Of a DNA stretch of 64,000 nucleotides, positions 10,110-21,024 are shown piece by piece. The translations under genes and the position numbers were made by a program. The notes beneath the pieces were generated by a model. The model searched no databases. It saw only the letters and a program-made list of their open reading frames with translations, and was not told where the DNA came from. The stretch is taken from NCBI GenBank assembly GCA_028583685.1, contig JAMXIF010000065.1, forward strand, positions 38,043,940 to 38,107,939, read 5' to 3'. Source of the DNA: Petaurus breviceps papuanus (taxonomy: Eukaryota; Chordata; Mammalia; Diprotodontia; Petauridae). Every line of letters begins with the position of its first letter. The stretch's first letter is position 1.

Positions 10110-11490
10110 CCCACAATCAAGGGCCTCTATCTCTTCAGGGAATCCTTCTTGGACTCTAAGCTGTATCTCTCTATCACTCTGGTGAACATGCCTCTTCCAA
10201 TGATCTTTTCCTTAATCCTCATAGTTCTTGACCCCTCTTCAGTTTTTGTCACTGTTGATCACCCTCTTCTCCCTGACAATCTCTTTAGGTTTTTGTGATG
10301 CTTCTCTCTCCTGGTTCTCTTTCTCACTTCTCTTTGGCCTCTCCTCAGATTTCTTTGTCAGCTCTTCATCAAAGTCATACTTGCTAACCATGGGGGTCCC
10401 CATGCCCTGTCCTGGACTCTCCTTTTGTCCTCTCTACTATTTCATGTGATAATCTCATCAATTCCCAAGGATTCGATTATCATCTGTATGCAGATTTATT
10501 TGTCCAGCCCCCAACTTCTCTCCTGACTGTATCTTGAATCTCCGACTAGCTGTCGGACAGCTCAAACAGGACATCTAATAGACATCTGAAGCTCAACATG
10601 CCCCATGCTGAGCTCATTATTTTTCCTCCCAAACCTTCTCCTTTTTTTTTTTTAAACCTTCCCTATTACTGTTGATGTTAACAACTGGTGGCCACTCAGG
10701 TCCGCAACCAAGGTGTCAGCCTCCACCCCTCATTCTCTGTCACCTCCTATATCCTAACTGGCTAAGTTGTGCTGATTGAACCTTTCTAACATCTTCTGCC
10801 TTCTTTCCTTTGACACCGCCACCACCTTGTTTCAGGCCCTCATCACTTTATACCCCAAATTATTGCAATAGGCTACTGGTTGGTCTCACTGACCAATCTC
10901 TCTCCACTGCAGTCTGCTGTCCACTCAGGTATCAAATTGATCTTTGATCGATTTAGTCAATCACAGGTCTGATCATGTCACTCTCTCATTTGATGGAATC
11001 CAATGGTTCCCAATGGCCTCCTTGATCAGATACGAATCCTCTGTTTGGCTTCTAAAGCCCTTCATTGCCCTACCCCCTTCTATCTTTCTAGTCTTTAGAG
11101 ACACTCCTCTCCCCTTTTTGTCTCAGTAACACTGGCATCCTGCTATTCCTTAGCCAAGACCCTCCATCTTCTCATTCTGTGCATTTTCACTGATTGTGCC
11201 TCCTTTATGGAATGTCCTTCCTCATCTCTGCCTTCTGGCTTCCTTCAAGTGTTGGTTAAAATCCAAGCTTCTCCAAGAAGCCTTTCCCAGTCCTCTTTAA
11301 CACAGTGCCTTCCTTAATATTATCTCCAATTGATCTCAATGATACCTTGTTTGCACACAGTTGTTTACATGTTGTCTTCCTTATTAAACTGTCATCTCTG
11401 TGAGAGCAGGGAATGTCATCCTTTGTGACTGCAGTGCTTAATACAGTACTTGGTACATCGCAGGCATTTCATATATGCTCCTTGAACTCC
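10110..11490 (+). mobile_element. L2 LINE, RT region to 3' end
   Basis: The longest sense L2 here. It begins with the region before the RT motifs (actgttgatcaccctcttct). Decayed coding signs are GVPMPCPGLSFCPLYY at about 10393-10440, from the GVPQGSVLGP motif, and a YAD box near 10480-10490. It continues through aggtctgatcatgtcactct, tggttcccaatggcctcctt, ttctaaagcccttcattgcc and tggaatgtccttcctcatc to a gtgagagcagggaatg 3' end. No intact frame. Confidence 0.9.
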
Positions 11491-11507
11491 CTCTCTTTAG
11501 TGTCTCT

Positions 11508-12210
11508 TCTTTTTTTTCTTTTCTTTTCTGCTTTTTGGAGGGGGGAGGTGTAATGGGAATGCAAATTTGGAAGATCTTTCCTGCCCCTAGGCTAAAATGC
11601 ACCTGAAGCCTGGGGAGGGAGGCTTGTTTTTCAGTAGATACTTCTTGATTGGCCAGTGAGTCAATAAGGTTGTTACATTCTCTGAGCCAGGAGAAGGCTA
11701 TATAAGCCCTGATGTGTAGCTTTGTTTTGGGACTCACTTTGAGAAGTGTTCTGTGATTTGATCTGAATTCTGGGAAGCCCTTGTTGAGAGTCCCCGGGCT
11801 TTGAAAAACCCAGATGCTGATTTGGTATGGATGTAATGGTTGGACAGTTTGGAAATCTGTCTACTTGATCTGTTTCTGTCTTGATAATTCTGCCTGTATG
11901 CTTTGAAGTTTGGGGTGCTGACCTTTTTCCCCTGAACAAGGTAAACGATATATGTCTGACTGATTAATGTAAGCTTGTTAACCCATTTTGAGTTGCTTTC
12001 CTTTAACAAAGCAGATCCAAGAACCTGTGTTGGCAGACACCCTGGGGAAGCCGGGGTGCTTGCTGCTACAGGAGGGCAGGGCAGTTGGGGTTAAGTGACT
12101 TGCCCAAGGTCACACAGCTAGTAAGTGTTAAGTATCTGAGGCTGGATTTGAACTTAGGTCCTCCTGACTCCAGGGCTGGTGCTCTATTCACTGCGCCACC
12201 TAACCACCCC
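11508..12210 (-). mobile_element. WSINE-type SINE split by an LTR
   Basis: The antisense SINE has its T/G-rich tail at 11508-11548 and its body at 12071-12210 (cagttggggttaagtgactt to cgccacctaaccacccc). Outer target duplications tttagtgtctct (11496-11507) and tttaatgtctct (12211-12222) match at 11 of 12. The 522 bp between is a solo LTR. It sits at the 3' end of the L2 to its left. Confidence 0.9.
11549..12070. mobile_element. Solo LTR of an endogenous retrovirus (fossil)
   Basis: A 522-bp unit begins tgtaatggg and ends gctgctaca, so the tips form the tgta/taca inverted pair expected of LTRs. A TATA-like box (tatataag) lies at 11699-11706, giving a likely + orientation. The 5-bp duplication ggagg flanks it (11544-11548, 12071-12075). 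No internal viral part is present, so it is a solo LTR left by recombination. Five-base duplication is usual for ERVL-like elements, but the class is not proven. It is younger than the SINE it interrupts. Confidence 0.8.
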
Positions 12211-12290
12211 TTTAATGTCTCTCCTAATGATTATGACAAGAGGGTTGTTGAACAGGATTATTTTCATGATTGCATCTTTTAAGAAATCTT

Positions 12291-12440
12291 GAGGAGTAGC
12301 TAAGTGGCACAATAGATAGAGCACAAACCCTAGAGTTGGGATGAATCTGAGTTTAAATCCAGCCTCAGACACTTGACACTTAATAGTTGCATGACCCTGG
12401 GCAAGTCACTTAACCTCACCCCCCCAAAAAAAAACTCAAG
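12291..12440 (+). mobile_element. WSINE-type tRNA SINE, older copy
   Basis: gtagctaagtggcacaatag head, gagtttaaatccagcctcag, gcatgaccctgggcaagtc and a C/A-rich tail. More diverged than its neighbours. It lies 80 bp from the oppositely oriented SINE at 11508-12210. Confidence 0.88.
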
Positions 12441-12740
12441 AAAAACTTGAACATGTTTAATGTTCATACATAGGAGATGTCTTGTGGGAAGAGAGTCTTG
12501 AAGGTGATATTTTTATTCTCTTGAATCAAATGCTTAAAAAAAACAAATAATAAGCATAGTTCTGTCTTCTCTACATTTTTCCAGCCAACTGCAAAATAAT
12601 AAAGCAGTCCAATGTTGAATAATGGTGATGACAGCTTGCCTGCTCCCTAGAAATAGTTCTTGTCAAGGATGTCCTTGATTCATGTCTAGAAGACTCTTTA
12701 TAGACCAAAATTAAAATGAAACAAGATTTTTTTGATGCTG
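12441..12740. other. Unassigned sequence
   Basis: No repeat or gene signal recognised. Confidence 0.4.
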
Positions 12741-12744
12741 AGGT

Positions 12745-12930
12745 TTTTTAAAATAATATTCTCTTTCCCCCAGTAACATGTAAAGACAACTTTAAATATT
12801 CATTTAAAATTTTTTTGGGTTCCAAATGTTCTCTCTCCTTCTCTTACATCCCCCCTCCCTGAGACAGTAAGCAATTTGATATTAGTTATACATGTTCAAT
12901 CAGAATATAAGATTGAAAACCAAAAGAAAT
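12745..12930 (-). mobile_element. L1 3' UTR fragment
   Basis: ttctctttcccccagtaaca, catttaaaatttttttgggt, and ctccctgagacagtaagcaa recur at 22.9 kb and 47.4 kb in the same antisense order. Confidence 0.7.
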
Positions 12931-12954
12931 CTTAAGAGATCATCAACAAATGAA

Positions 12955-13165
12955 CCAGCAAGCCTTTATTAAGTGCATACTATGGTCCAGCTGATGGGGA
13001 TTCAAGTTAAGATGGTTTCAGCCCTCAGGAGCTGTCCAGCCCACTTGCTTTGCCATCTTGAGGAAGCTGAGATCCAGAGAAAGGAAATGACTTATCCAAA
13101 GTCTCATAGGTATTAAGTAATAGAGTTGTTATTCAAACCAAGCTCCTTAACTCTTATTTTTTCCC
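12955..13165 (-). mobile_element. L2 end joined to MIR fragment
   Basis: agcctttattaagtgcatac with a tcaggagctg block is antisense L2. From about 13060, gctgagatccagagaaagga and cttatccaaagtctcatagg is MIR-like. Confidence 0.55.
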
Positions 13166-13439
13166 ATTGCTACAGGAAAATTTATTCAGAAAAAAGTATC
13201 AGTTCAAACTTCTTTGGACAGCTTTTTCAAAAAAGAGACTATCCAAATAATCCTCCTAAATTCTAAGAAGATAAAGTCACTGGTAATTAAGCGTTTAGAA
13301 TTTGCTAGGCCAGCATGATTGTTTTTAGATAATTCAAAATGACGATATAGTCAAGTCATACTTCCATGTGCTGAGTATACGTTATAACATAGCAGCAAAG
13401 TCCTAACTCTAAAGCCAGTGTTCCCGAATGAATAAATGG

Positions 13440-13640
13440 AATTGAATGAATGAAAAAGCATGTGTTAAGTGCTAACTTTGTGCCAAGAACTGTGTGCTCA
13501 GTGCTAGTGATGCAAATATAAGGTCCCTGCCTTCAAGGAGCTTATGGGAGAAGACATCACATGAAGGGCTTCCAGTGTTAGAAAGTAGAAGTGTCTGGGT
13601 AATTCGCCTTGCAGCATGCTTTAGAAATGGCCAGGAAGAG
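13440..13640 (-). mobile_element. L2 LINE 3' end, antisense
   Basis: tgtgttaagtgctaactttg, ccctgccttcaaggagctta and downstream block are the reversed L2 terminus. Confidence 0.75.
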
Positions 13641-13654
13641 ACATGGGGGGAAAG

Positions 13655-13919
13655 GAAGGGGAATAAGTATTTACATAGTGTGGCAGGCATCATGCTGAGT
13701 GCTGTGTTATTGTCTCATCAGATCCTCACAACAACACAACTAGGTAGGTACTATTATTTTTTTCCATTTTACAGTTGAGGAAACGGAAGCAAAAACAGAG
13801 GTTAAATGACTTACCCAGGGTGACACAGCTAGACAATGTCTGAGACTGAATGTGAACTCAGGTCTTCGTTAGGCCTTCCCTAGGCCCAGGGCTCTATCCC
13901 CTACATCATCTGATGCCTC
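13655..13919 (-). mobile_element. MIR, near full length
   Basis: cagatcctcacaacaacaca, cattttacagttgaggaaac, gacttacccagggtgacaca, and a head ending acatcatctgatgcctc. Confidence 0.85.
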
Positions 13920-14454
13920 ACCAGCATGATGGCTGGGCTTGGGGCCAGATAAGGTGAAAGTTTACTCATTGCAGGCCAGGGGCAGAATCTAAATTCTGGC
14001 AGGAGGAACAGAAGGAGCTTGGCCTGAGTTTCTTCCCTTCTTGTCCCTACACTGTTTCAGTTTCCAATATCTTTGGAGATATCATAACCTATATGTGGCC
14101 AACTGGCCAGTGTGGGTTAATGATCGTCAAAAAGTTCCTGCATATGTGCAGAGAAACGGTGAAAGTCCTTTCAGAAACATTAGTGTCCCTAGGTCAGGCT
14201 TGAGCTGGGCAGAATAAACCGACTTTCACTGGGCTGTGGTGACTAGCTTAGTGGCCTTCTTCTGACTTAGAAGGTCATCGACTGCCACCATCTCAAAACC
14301 TTCTTGTCTTGCCAACGCACCCACTATATTTATTGTTCTGACTTGTTCCCTTAGCTCTGGTCAGCAGGAGCTCAGTATCGGTCTTGTTTTAAGCCTTCTT
14401 TCTACCTGGAAAGAAGCCTTTGGCTAGTTGTGAATCTTGATACTTAAGTGCTGG
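13920..14454. other. Unassigned sequence
   Basis: Complex composition without a recognised repeat. No credible exon with splice sites seen. Confidence 0.4.
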
Positions 14455-14590
14455 TAGCCAGAGCTTAGAGTGATATAAGAGATCATTGAGTCTGGATCCT
14501 CATTTTTCAGATGAAGAAACTGAGGCCCAAGAGTGTCCAGGAATTTGACTCCATGGCTACCTATTAATTTACTATACCACACTGCCTTTC
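14455..14590 (-). mobile_element. MIR3-type SINE
   Basis: agagatcattgagtctggat, cagatgaagaaactgaggcc, and a head ending ataccacactgcctttc. Confidence 0.7.
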
Positions 14591-15235
14591 ATTTAAAAAA
14601 AATGTAAACTGCTTTATAGAAATAATGCCACATTTAAAAAGAGAGGAAGGGAGAGCTGAGTATGCCCTTGGTTTCTGGGTAGCATTTTTCATCAGGCCAA
14701 GGGACTCCCCCAAACCTCAACTCTAATTCCAGAGTAAAGTCACAGAATTAGTTTAGAAATCATCTCCTACTCAGTTCAGGGAGTCAAAATGGACTTGAAG
14801 GGAGAGTCTGAGAAAAACAATGGGCATTCTTGATTGCTGCTCAGTTGCAGGATATCATAGGTTGTACCCAGCCAGAAGGGGTGGCTGTCTCTCGTCCCAG
14901 GAAGGGAAGGCGGGAAGGAGTTTCCTGTTGGGTGCGGCTCACTGAATGCTTTAGGGTGAAGCAGAGTTGGCTCCAAGTATCTATCACTGAGACCCTTTGT
15001 GTGGGATGGGTCTGCCCAGGGAGGCAGGCCTGGGAGCAAGGGGGTGGGGGTGGGGAGAGGCAGATTCCAACTTGAAGCAAGTAATAACTTCTGAGTGCTC
15101 AGGGCTGTCCAAAGGGGGATGGACTGGCTTGGGAGGTTCCCTGCTGCAGGGGAGACCACTTACAGCAGGGCTTTCTGCTCAGGAAAAGGTTGGGATCTCT
15201 GAGGTCCCTTCCAGTAGAGATTCTGTGATTAAGAA
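14591..15235. other. Unassigned, moderately GC-rich sequence
   Basis: Several overlapping open stretches on both strands (14776-15278), none with a domain, splice context or consistent frame. They reflect few stop codons in a GC-richer patch. A MIR3 tail-like piece (tctctgaggtcccttccag) is at 15196-15215. Confidence 0.45.
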
Positions 15236-15748
15236 CGATAATAGTAACACCCCAGATGGCATTTACATGCCCTTTTAGAGTCTGCAACACACTTTACATA
15301 TATTATTCCATTTGGACCTCATGACAACTTTGGGAGGTAGATAATACAGGTATTGTCTCCATTCTGCAGATGAAAAAACTGAGGCACAGTGGATAGAATA
15401 CTGAGCCTGGAATGAGGAAGATTGGAGTTCAAATGTAGACTCAGACACTCACTGGCTGTGTGACCTTTGGTAAGTCACTTAATCTCTGCCTCAGTTTCCT
15501 CAATTGTAAAATGGGGACAATAATAGCACCTACTCCCCAGGGATGCTGCAAGGTCAAGTGAGATAATTGTGAAGCATTTAGCACAGTGCCTGTCACATAG
15601 TAGGTACTATATAATGCTAACTACTATTATTATTATTATTATTATAAATGACTTAACCATGGCCCCACAAGAGAGTGTCTGAGTTCAGATTTGAACTCAG
15701 ATCTTCCTGACTCCAGGTGTAACACTCTATTCACCTAGCTGCCTCTAA
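15236..15748 (-). mobile_element. MIR split by a sense SINE
   Basis: Antisense MIR: 15236-15385 (ctgcagatgaaaaaactgag) resumes at 15649-15748 (ttgaactcagatcttcctga, ctattcacctagctgcctct). The insert at 15386-15648 is a separate SINE. Confidence 0.75.
15386..15648 (+). mobile_element. MIR-type CORE-SINE ending in (ATT)n
   Basis: Sense copy: agtggatagaatactgagcc head, ctgtgtgacctttggtaagt, cagtttcctcaattgtaaaa, aataatagcacctactcccc, agcacagtgcctgtcacata, ending in an att microsatellite at about 15623-15647. It has the L2-derived tail typical of Ther-1/MIR. Confidence 0.8.
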
Positions 15749-15769
15749 TAATTAGAAAAATATAAGTTA

Positions 15770-16335
15770 TTGAAAAATGGTCAGTTATATGCAATTGAAT
15801 TGGGGAGTACAATAAAGTATCTTCATACTGGTAAATATTGGAGGATCTGTGTCATATTAATGCACAGCTGGCACAGCTGTGAATTTGTACAACTTTTCTG
15901 GAAATCATTTTGGAATTATATTTTAAAAATCACTTTTTAATTTTTTATGTTTTATAGTTTTAATAATTTTTATTTTTTTATATTTTAAAAAATACTCTGA
16001 CTCCTGAGGTAGTCGAGGAGGCCTTCTCAAGTCAATCAAAGATGGATGTAAATGTCTCATATGTATATAAATATATATTTTTTAAAGCACTCTGGGTTAA
16101 GTAACTTGCTCAAGGTTACACGGCCAGTTATTTCTGGGTGTGGTGCTAAGTATCAGAGCCCGGATTTGATCCCCAGGTCATCCCGACACTGGAGCCGGTG
16201 ATCTTACTCACTGAGCCACCTGGCCGCCCCTACATACTTATAGTAGTGTATTTTGTAGTAACATTTTGTAGTAGCGAAAAGCTGGAATGAAAGTAGGTGT
16301 CCATCAACCAGGGAATGACTGAACAAGTGAATCAT
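15770..16335 (+). mobile_element. L1 3' region, interrupted
   Basis: Sense L1 blocks: gcacagctgtgaatttgtac with tctggaaatcattttggaat, then after a SINE, aagtaggtgtccatcaacca, gggaatgactgaacaagtga. Diverged; an AT-rich stretch lies at 15920-15990. Confidence 0.65.
16078..16230 (-). mobile_element. SINE, gatcgaatcc-B-box subfamily
   Basis: Antisense: gggttaagtaacttgctcaa, gttatttctgggtgtggtgc, gatttgatccccaggtcatc, head ending cacctggccgcccc. The tgtggtgct variant matches the second dimer monomer (46025-46182) and the copy at 52.8 kb. Confidence 0.88.
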
Positions 16336-16635
16336 GGCCACCTACACTTCAGCTATAACCTTTTCTCTTCACCACCACAGCTCAGGACTTCATCAAACTG
16401 AATGTCACATGTCTGAAATCCACTGCCTTTTCATCAGTCTGTGGGAAACCAGAAAATTTCTGTATTTGTTATGAGGAACTCTTTAGAGAGTACTGTGTAA
16501 CTTCAGGAAGCTGATTAGAGGAAGCAGAATCTTCCTGCTATGAAAAGAGGTGACTGGGCTTGTCTGCATTGCCCATAAACAGTACATCTATCTCTTCAGA
16601 AAAAAGGATCATTCACCTTTGGTGTCCACCTGTCA
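16336..16635. other. Unassigned sequence
   Basis: No repeat or gene signal recognised with confidence. It may belong to the repeat that follows. Confidence 0.35.
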
Positions 16636-17085
16636 CCCAGCTCTCTCCTGTGACTCCAAGAAACTATAGCACGCACAGCAGCTACACCCTAGTAAAACGT
16701 TCTCTACAAATGGGCTAAACCAGATTGAGAGTAACAGACGTCAAACCCACCAGTGAGTTAGGGAGTATCTAACCAAAGCATGTGAAGACTTCCCCTGGTA
16801 GAATGGAAGGATGAGACCAATTTGTTCCAGCTGCCTTGAAGGTGACTGAAATAGACAGTGTGGAGCACTTAGAACTTGGTCAGGCAACAAAGACACCAAG
16901 GTCATCCACTCTATCCCAACAAAAGTTGTACTGATTTTTGTCCTGCCACTGGACTTAGATGACTCAAGAAGAGGGAGTGAGGCTGAAAACTTAGTGCAAC
17001 TCTGTCTCACAAATCCAGTTCACTTGGATTGAATATCCATGATGTCAATGGCCCTCTTCAAAAATAAAGGACTGAACCATAACAG
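16636..17085 (+). repeat. Probable old interspersed repeat, unnamed
   Basis: The block caaggtcatccactctatcc, tttgtcctgccactggactt, gagggagtgaggctgaaaac, gtgcaactctgtctcacaaa and a terminal atgtcaatggccctcttcaa resembles a family I have seen in marsupial DNA. I cannot name its class. It ends in an A-rich segment, which suggests a retroposon 3' end. Confidence 0.4.
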
Positions 17086-17394
17086 CATGCAAAGGGAAAC
17101 CCCTCAGGGGGATGCCTGTATTGCCCTCTACTGTTCTCAATGACTTGAGGAGGGGAAAATGTCTAGAGAGCAAATAATGAGGAATTTTTCAATTCTCTTT
17201 TGAGAGAAATGATTGTACCTGAAATAGTGTAAAACTATTTTAGTGACCAGTCAAAGGAACAGACTTGGAAAGTCACAGGTCCCAGTTTGAGAATTGCTGT
17301 TTCACTGAAAGCAAGTCAATCCCTGCCCTCTAGAAGCTTGCCTTCTTTTTAAAATTTAAATTTAAATTAATTTATTTTTAATAGGCAATTGGTG

Positions 17395-17545
17395 ATTCAG
17401 GATTAGAACTCAGGAGACAGACTATGACTGGATATATAGATCTTGGAGTCATCTGCATGGAGATAATTGAATCTATGGGCACTGAGGGAGTCACCAAGAG
17501 TGTTGAGAGAAGAAAAGAGAGGCCAAGACAGAGCCTTGGACGGTG
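17395..17545 (-). mobile_element. L2 LINE internal fragment
   Basis: gatatatagatcttggagtc, atctgcatggagataattga, aagacagagccttgga are the complement of L2 RT-region DNA. Confidence 0.75.
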
Positions 17546-17546
17546 G

Positions 17547-17885
17547 CATGAGTAGTAAGCACTCTCTCCCTCATTTCTGCCTCTTGATTTCCCTAGCTTC
17601 CTTCAATTCTTAGCTAGATTCCAAGCTAAGGGCTTCTTCTGCAAAAAGCTTTCCTCAGTCCTTCATAACTATGGTGCCTTCCCTCTGAGATTAGCTCTAA
17701 TTTATCATCTCTATCTTTGGGCATCACTGTTTGTATGTCCTCTCCCCTATAAAACTATGAGCCTCTTGAAAGCAGGATCTAGATTGTTGTTGTGGGTTTT
17801 TTTTCAGCCTTTCTTTGTATCCCTCTTAGCATCGTACCTGGAACATAATGATGCTTAATAAAGGCTTGTGGACTGACTGAAAACT
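17547..17885 (+). mobile_element. L2 LINE 3' end
   Basis: Sense L2 (ttctgcaaaaagctttcctc to actatgagcctcttgaaagc and atgcttaataaaggcttgtg) starts right next to an opposite L2 piece. Confidence 0.85.
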
Positions 17886-18350
17886 CTCCCAGACTGACTC
17901 TCAGGGCTGTTGTAACCTTGACACTTCAGAAGATTTGTTGCTCCTGGGCTAGAGGGAACTCAGGTAGCTAGTAGATTCACCTAAACATCTCTCCTTCCCT
18001 CCCCTCTCCAGAATTTGGAGCACACACCTGTTCCAGGTTGGTGCATCAAAGCCTGAGATGATCAGGTATGAACTTTCTCCAGGATGATCAATTCAAGATT
18101 CAAAAGTAGCTTCCTGTTCAGCCTTCTTCAGGTTTATGACAGTGCTTTCAAATGCCTCTCCTAAACAAAAGAGATCATAAATGTTTCACCCCAGGCAAAA
18201 ATACCAATGTTATTGATATACCCAGGCTTCAAAATCTTTCTGGATGGCTACAAGCCAGGTAAAGACTCCAAATTGCTGGTGGAGCCAGAGCATAAAGGCA
18301 AGTCTGGCCCTGCCTGGAAAACCAGAGCCCTAGGAACAGATCACCCAGGA
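17886..18350. other. Unassigned sequence
   Basis: No repeat or gene signal recognised. Confidence 0.4.
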
Positions 18351-18351
18351 T

Positions 18352-18535
18352 GGTTTCCTAGAATATTAAGGCTGGAAGACCCTAGAGGCTATCCATCTAA
18401 CCCATTTATTTTACAGACAAAATGGAGGTGCAGGGAAATTAAATTTGTCTCAGATCATTTCACTAGTAACAGAGTCAGGATTCAAAGGTAGGACCTTTGA
18501 TTCTAAGTTCAGTGCTCCGTTAAGTACATCATTCT
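18352..18535 (-). mobile_element. MIR3-type SINE
   Basis: gaatattaaggctggaagac, cattt-attttacagacaa, agtcaggattcaaagg and a gttcagtgctccgtt head region. Confidence 0.7.
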
Positions 18536-18769
18536 TCGCACAGGTTCAGAGGAGGCAGACTTCTCTGGACACATTTCAAGGTTGTATGTGGGGGAATGCC
18601 TTCCACCAACGTATCTCATCTATAGCTTATCTACTAAGTCTTGAAGAACTGCCAAATGCTCTGAGGGAGAAAGTCACTTGTCCCCAGTCAGTTCGTAAAT
18701 GTTAGAGGGAGGATTTGATCCCAGGTCTTCCTTGTTTCAAGAAAATCACTTTGTCCAGTGGCTCCCACA

Positions 18770-19490
18770 CTCTGCCTTTCTTGCCCATGAATGAACAGCT
18801 CCCGTGGGAACCTGGAATTCAATCCCAGGTGTCCTGACTCCTGTGCTTTTGCTTTATTTTTTTTTTTTTGCTACATTCAGGGGTCTTCTGGTAAAGTCTT
18901 AACCAGAAGCCTCCAGAGAAAAACCAATGTACCCAGGAGACACTTTATGAAGTTTACATATTCAGTTTAATTTGCATTATTAATGTTCCCCCCCCCAAGT
19001 TTCTTAAGTCCAGACAATCAACAAAACAACCCAAGTAAGATCTGTAACATTTGCCCGTGAGGTGTAAATATTCCCACTGAAAATGTCACAGTTGGTTCTC
19101 ACTGGCCCCCATTCCTGACTGCCGTAGTACCCTTTTCCTACTCCCTATGCCCGTGATGTCATTGTATCTCTTCACAGACAATGGCCTACCACCACCAACC
19201 ACCATATCAGAGCAAAAGGAAGTATCCACATCAGTTCCAGGTACAGACAAGCATACTTTGCTGGAGTCACAAAACCCAAGGGCAAAGGGGGACTGATATT
19301 CCCTCTGGGTGCTAAACCTGGTCAACAGTCCCAAATTCATACTGCTTATGATGTCACAGGTAAGAAACAGGGTATATCTAAAACAGGCAAGTTTTCAAAC
19401 ACCAAGAGCTTTGACTGGCCAACATGAGAAACCTTGAAGTCATGCAGACTACTCACAGATTGGTTAGGAAACCCAAAGTGGTAGTCTTTA
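18770..19490. other. Unassigned sequence
   Basis: No clear repeat except a poly-T at 18858. An 84-codon open stretch at 19086-19340 has no recognised motif and no splice context. Confidence 0.4.
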
Positions 19491-19494
19491 TCAG

Positions 19495-19790
19495 ACCCTG
19501 GACCCTGAAGGAACCTTAGGGATCACTGAGTTCGACTGTCCCCTTTTTTTATAACCAAGGTTAACTGAGACTGTGGTAAATTAAGTGACTTTCCCATTAT
19601 CATACAGGGAGAGTCAGAGGTAGAATTTGAACCTGGGTCTTTGGGTTCCAGAAGCAGAACTCTTTCTATTGTCCCCTACTGTCTGTCTTCTTAACATTTT
19701 GGGTTCTAATATTCTCAGGTCCCTCCCAGCTCTGGCATTTTGTGCTCCAAGTTTCCTTCCACTTCAAGCATTCTGTGATTCTAGGAATAT
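19495..19790 (-). mobile_element. MIR3-type SINE pair
   Basis: An antisense body (ccttagggatcactgagttc, gaatttgaacctgggtcttt) at 19495-19680 is followed by tail-like sense units at 19690-19790 (aggtccctcccagctctggc, attctgtgattctag), of the same motif as the 55.4-kb array. Confidence 0.6.
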
Positions 19791-20178
19791 CATGACCCTG
19801 AAGTCAGCCCCAGTCTTCTATGAAGCTGACCCAAAGCCTGAAACAATGTGGGCACTGTTTGGTGAGAATGAACATATGAAAACGTGCTGGAAATGGGGCA
19901 GAGATAAGCTCCCCATGGAGCTTGCTTCCTGGGGCCTGGACCTCCAAACTGGAGCTTTGCCATGTGAACACAGTTGAGTTAAGGTGCTTATTTATGTCCA
20001 TCTTTCTTTTCCTTGACAGGAGGATGGGGGGTTGGAAGATCCTTCAGGCAACTCTCCCAGAGGCAATAGGAAGGGGTTTAGCTCAGTCAGGGTTTGCTTG
20101 GGTAACACTGGCTCCTTCTGATATTCTGATGGAGTTGTGTCTCACACGCAGATAATGCTCCCTCCCTCCATGCAGGAC

Positions 20179-20480
20179 GATCACAGAATCTGAACTTGGA
20201 GGCCAATCCATCCCTAAATAAGAATCTGCCTCAATTACGCCCCCCAACAATGGTCATCCTTTTTTTTTGTTGGGAGCTCTTCAATGAGTGGGGACCCACT
20301 ACTTTCCAAGGCTACCTATTCCATTCTTGGTTCACTCTGATAAGAAAATAGTTTTTCCCCTTACATTGAATCTAAGGCTGCCTTTCTTATTCCACTGATC
20401 TTGGTTCTGCCTTGTAGGGCAGGAGATAACACAAGTCAAATCCTTCTTCTGTTCAGTGTTGAGAGGGCTCATGAAATGAT
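20179..20480 (-). mobile_element. L3/CR1-like LINE 3' region
   Basis: Antisense CR1-type block: cacagaatctgaacttggag, then ctaggctacctattccatt-type text (aaggctacctattccattct), ccccttacattgaatctaag, tgatcttggttctgcct. The order matches the reversed CR1/L3 3' part known across amniotes. Confidence 0.7.
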
Positions 20481-20799
20481 GGAAAGCGGTCTGGCACAGG
20501 CTGAAATAGTAAGACCAGAGTGGACACATCCAGTTTCACTGATAGGATTTGCTAGCAAGGGCAGCCCAGTCAGCTCAGAAAATAGGAAAATCAAACAAGT
20601 TACACCCAGAAATAGAGTGTGCAAAGCTCATAAGCCAAAGGAGGCAGCATGTGTTCCATTCTACCCCAGAACAAGTTAAGGAGATATTACAGTCTTTGGT
20701 GGGGGCATTCATGAGGGTGCTCAGTACTACTTTGGCTTCCCTTTGGGCTCAGATATGAACCTAGTCTGGGTACGTCAAAGAGCTGCATTGGCCATTCTT

Positions 20800-21017
20800 C
20801 AAATCTGTCTATCTGTCTATCTATCTATCCATCTATCTTCTATTTATTTATCTATCCATTCATTCATTTATTTATCATCTAATTATCCATCTATCTTCTA
20901 GTTATTTTTATTTATCCATTCATCTATCATCTAATTGTCTATGCACATTTCTATCTTTCTGCTTATTTATCTATCCATTCATTCATTGATTTGTTATTTA
21001 TTTAATTATCTATCTAA
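20800..21017. repeat. (TCTA)/(TTTA)/(TTCA) tetranucleotide array
   Basis: Mixed tctatcta, tttatttat and attcattc runs over about 215 bp, imperfect and compound. Confidence 0.95.
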
Positions 21018-21024
21018 CTGTTTG

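Noticed and set aside
14776-15290. Cluster of open frames on both strands
   Set aside because: Mutually overlapping, no conserved motif; explained by a locally GC-richer patch.
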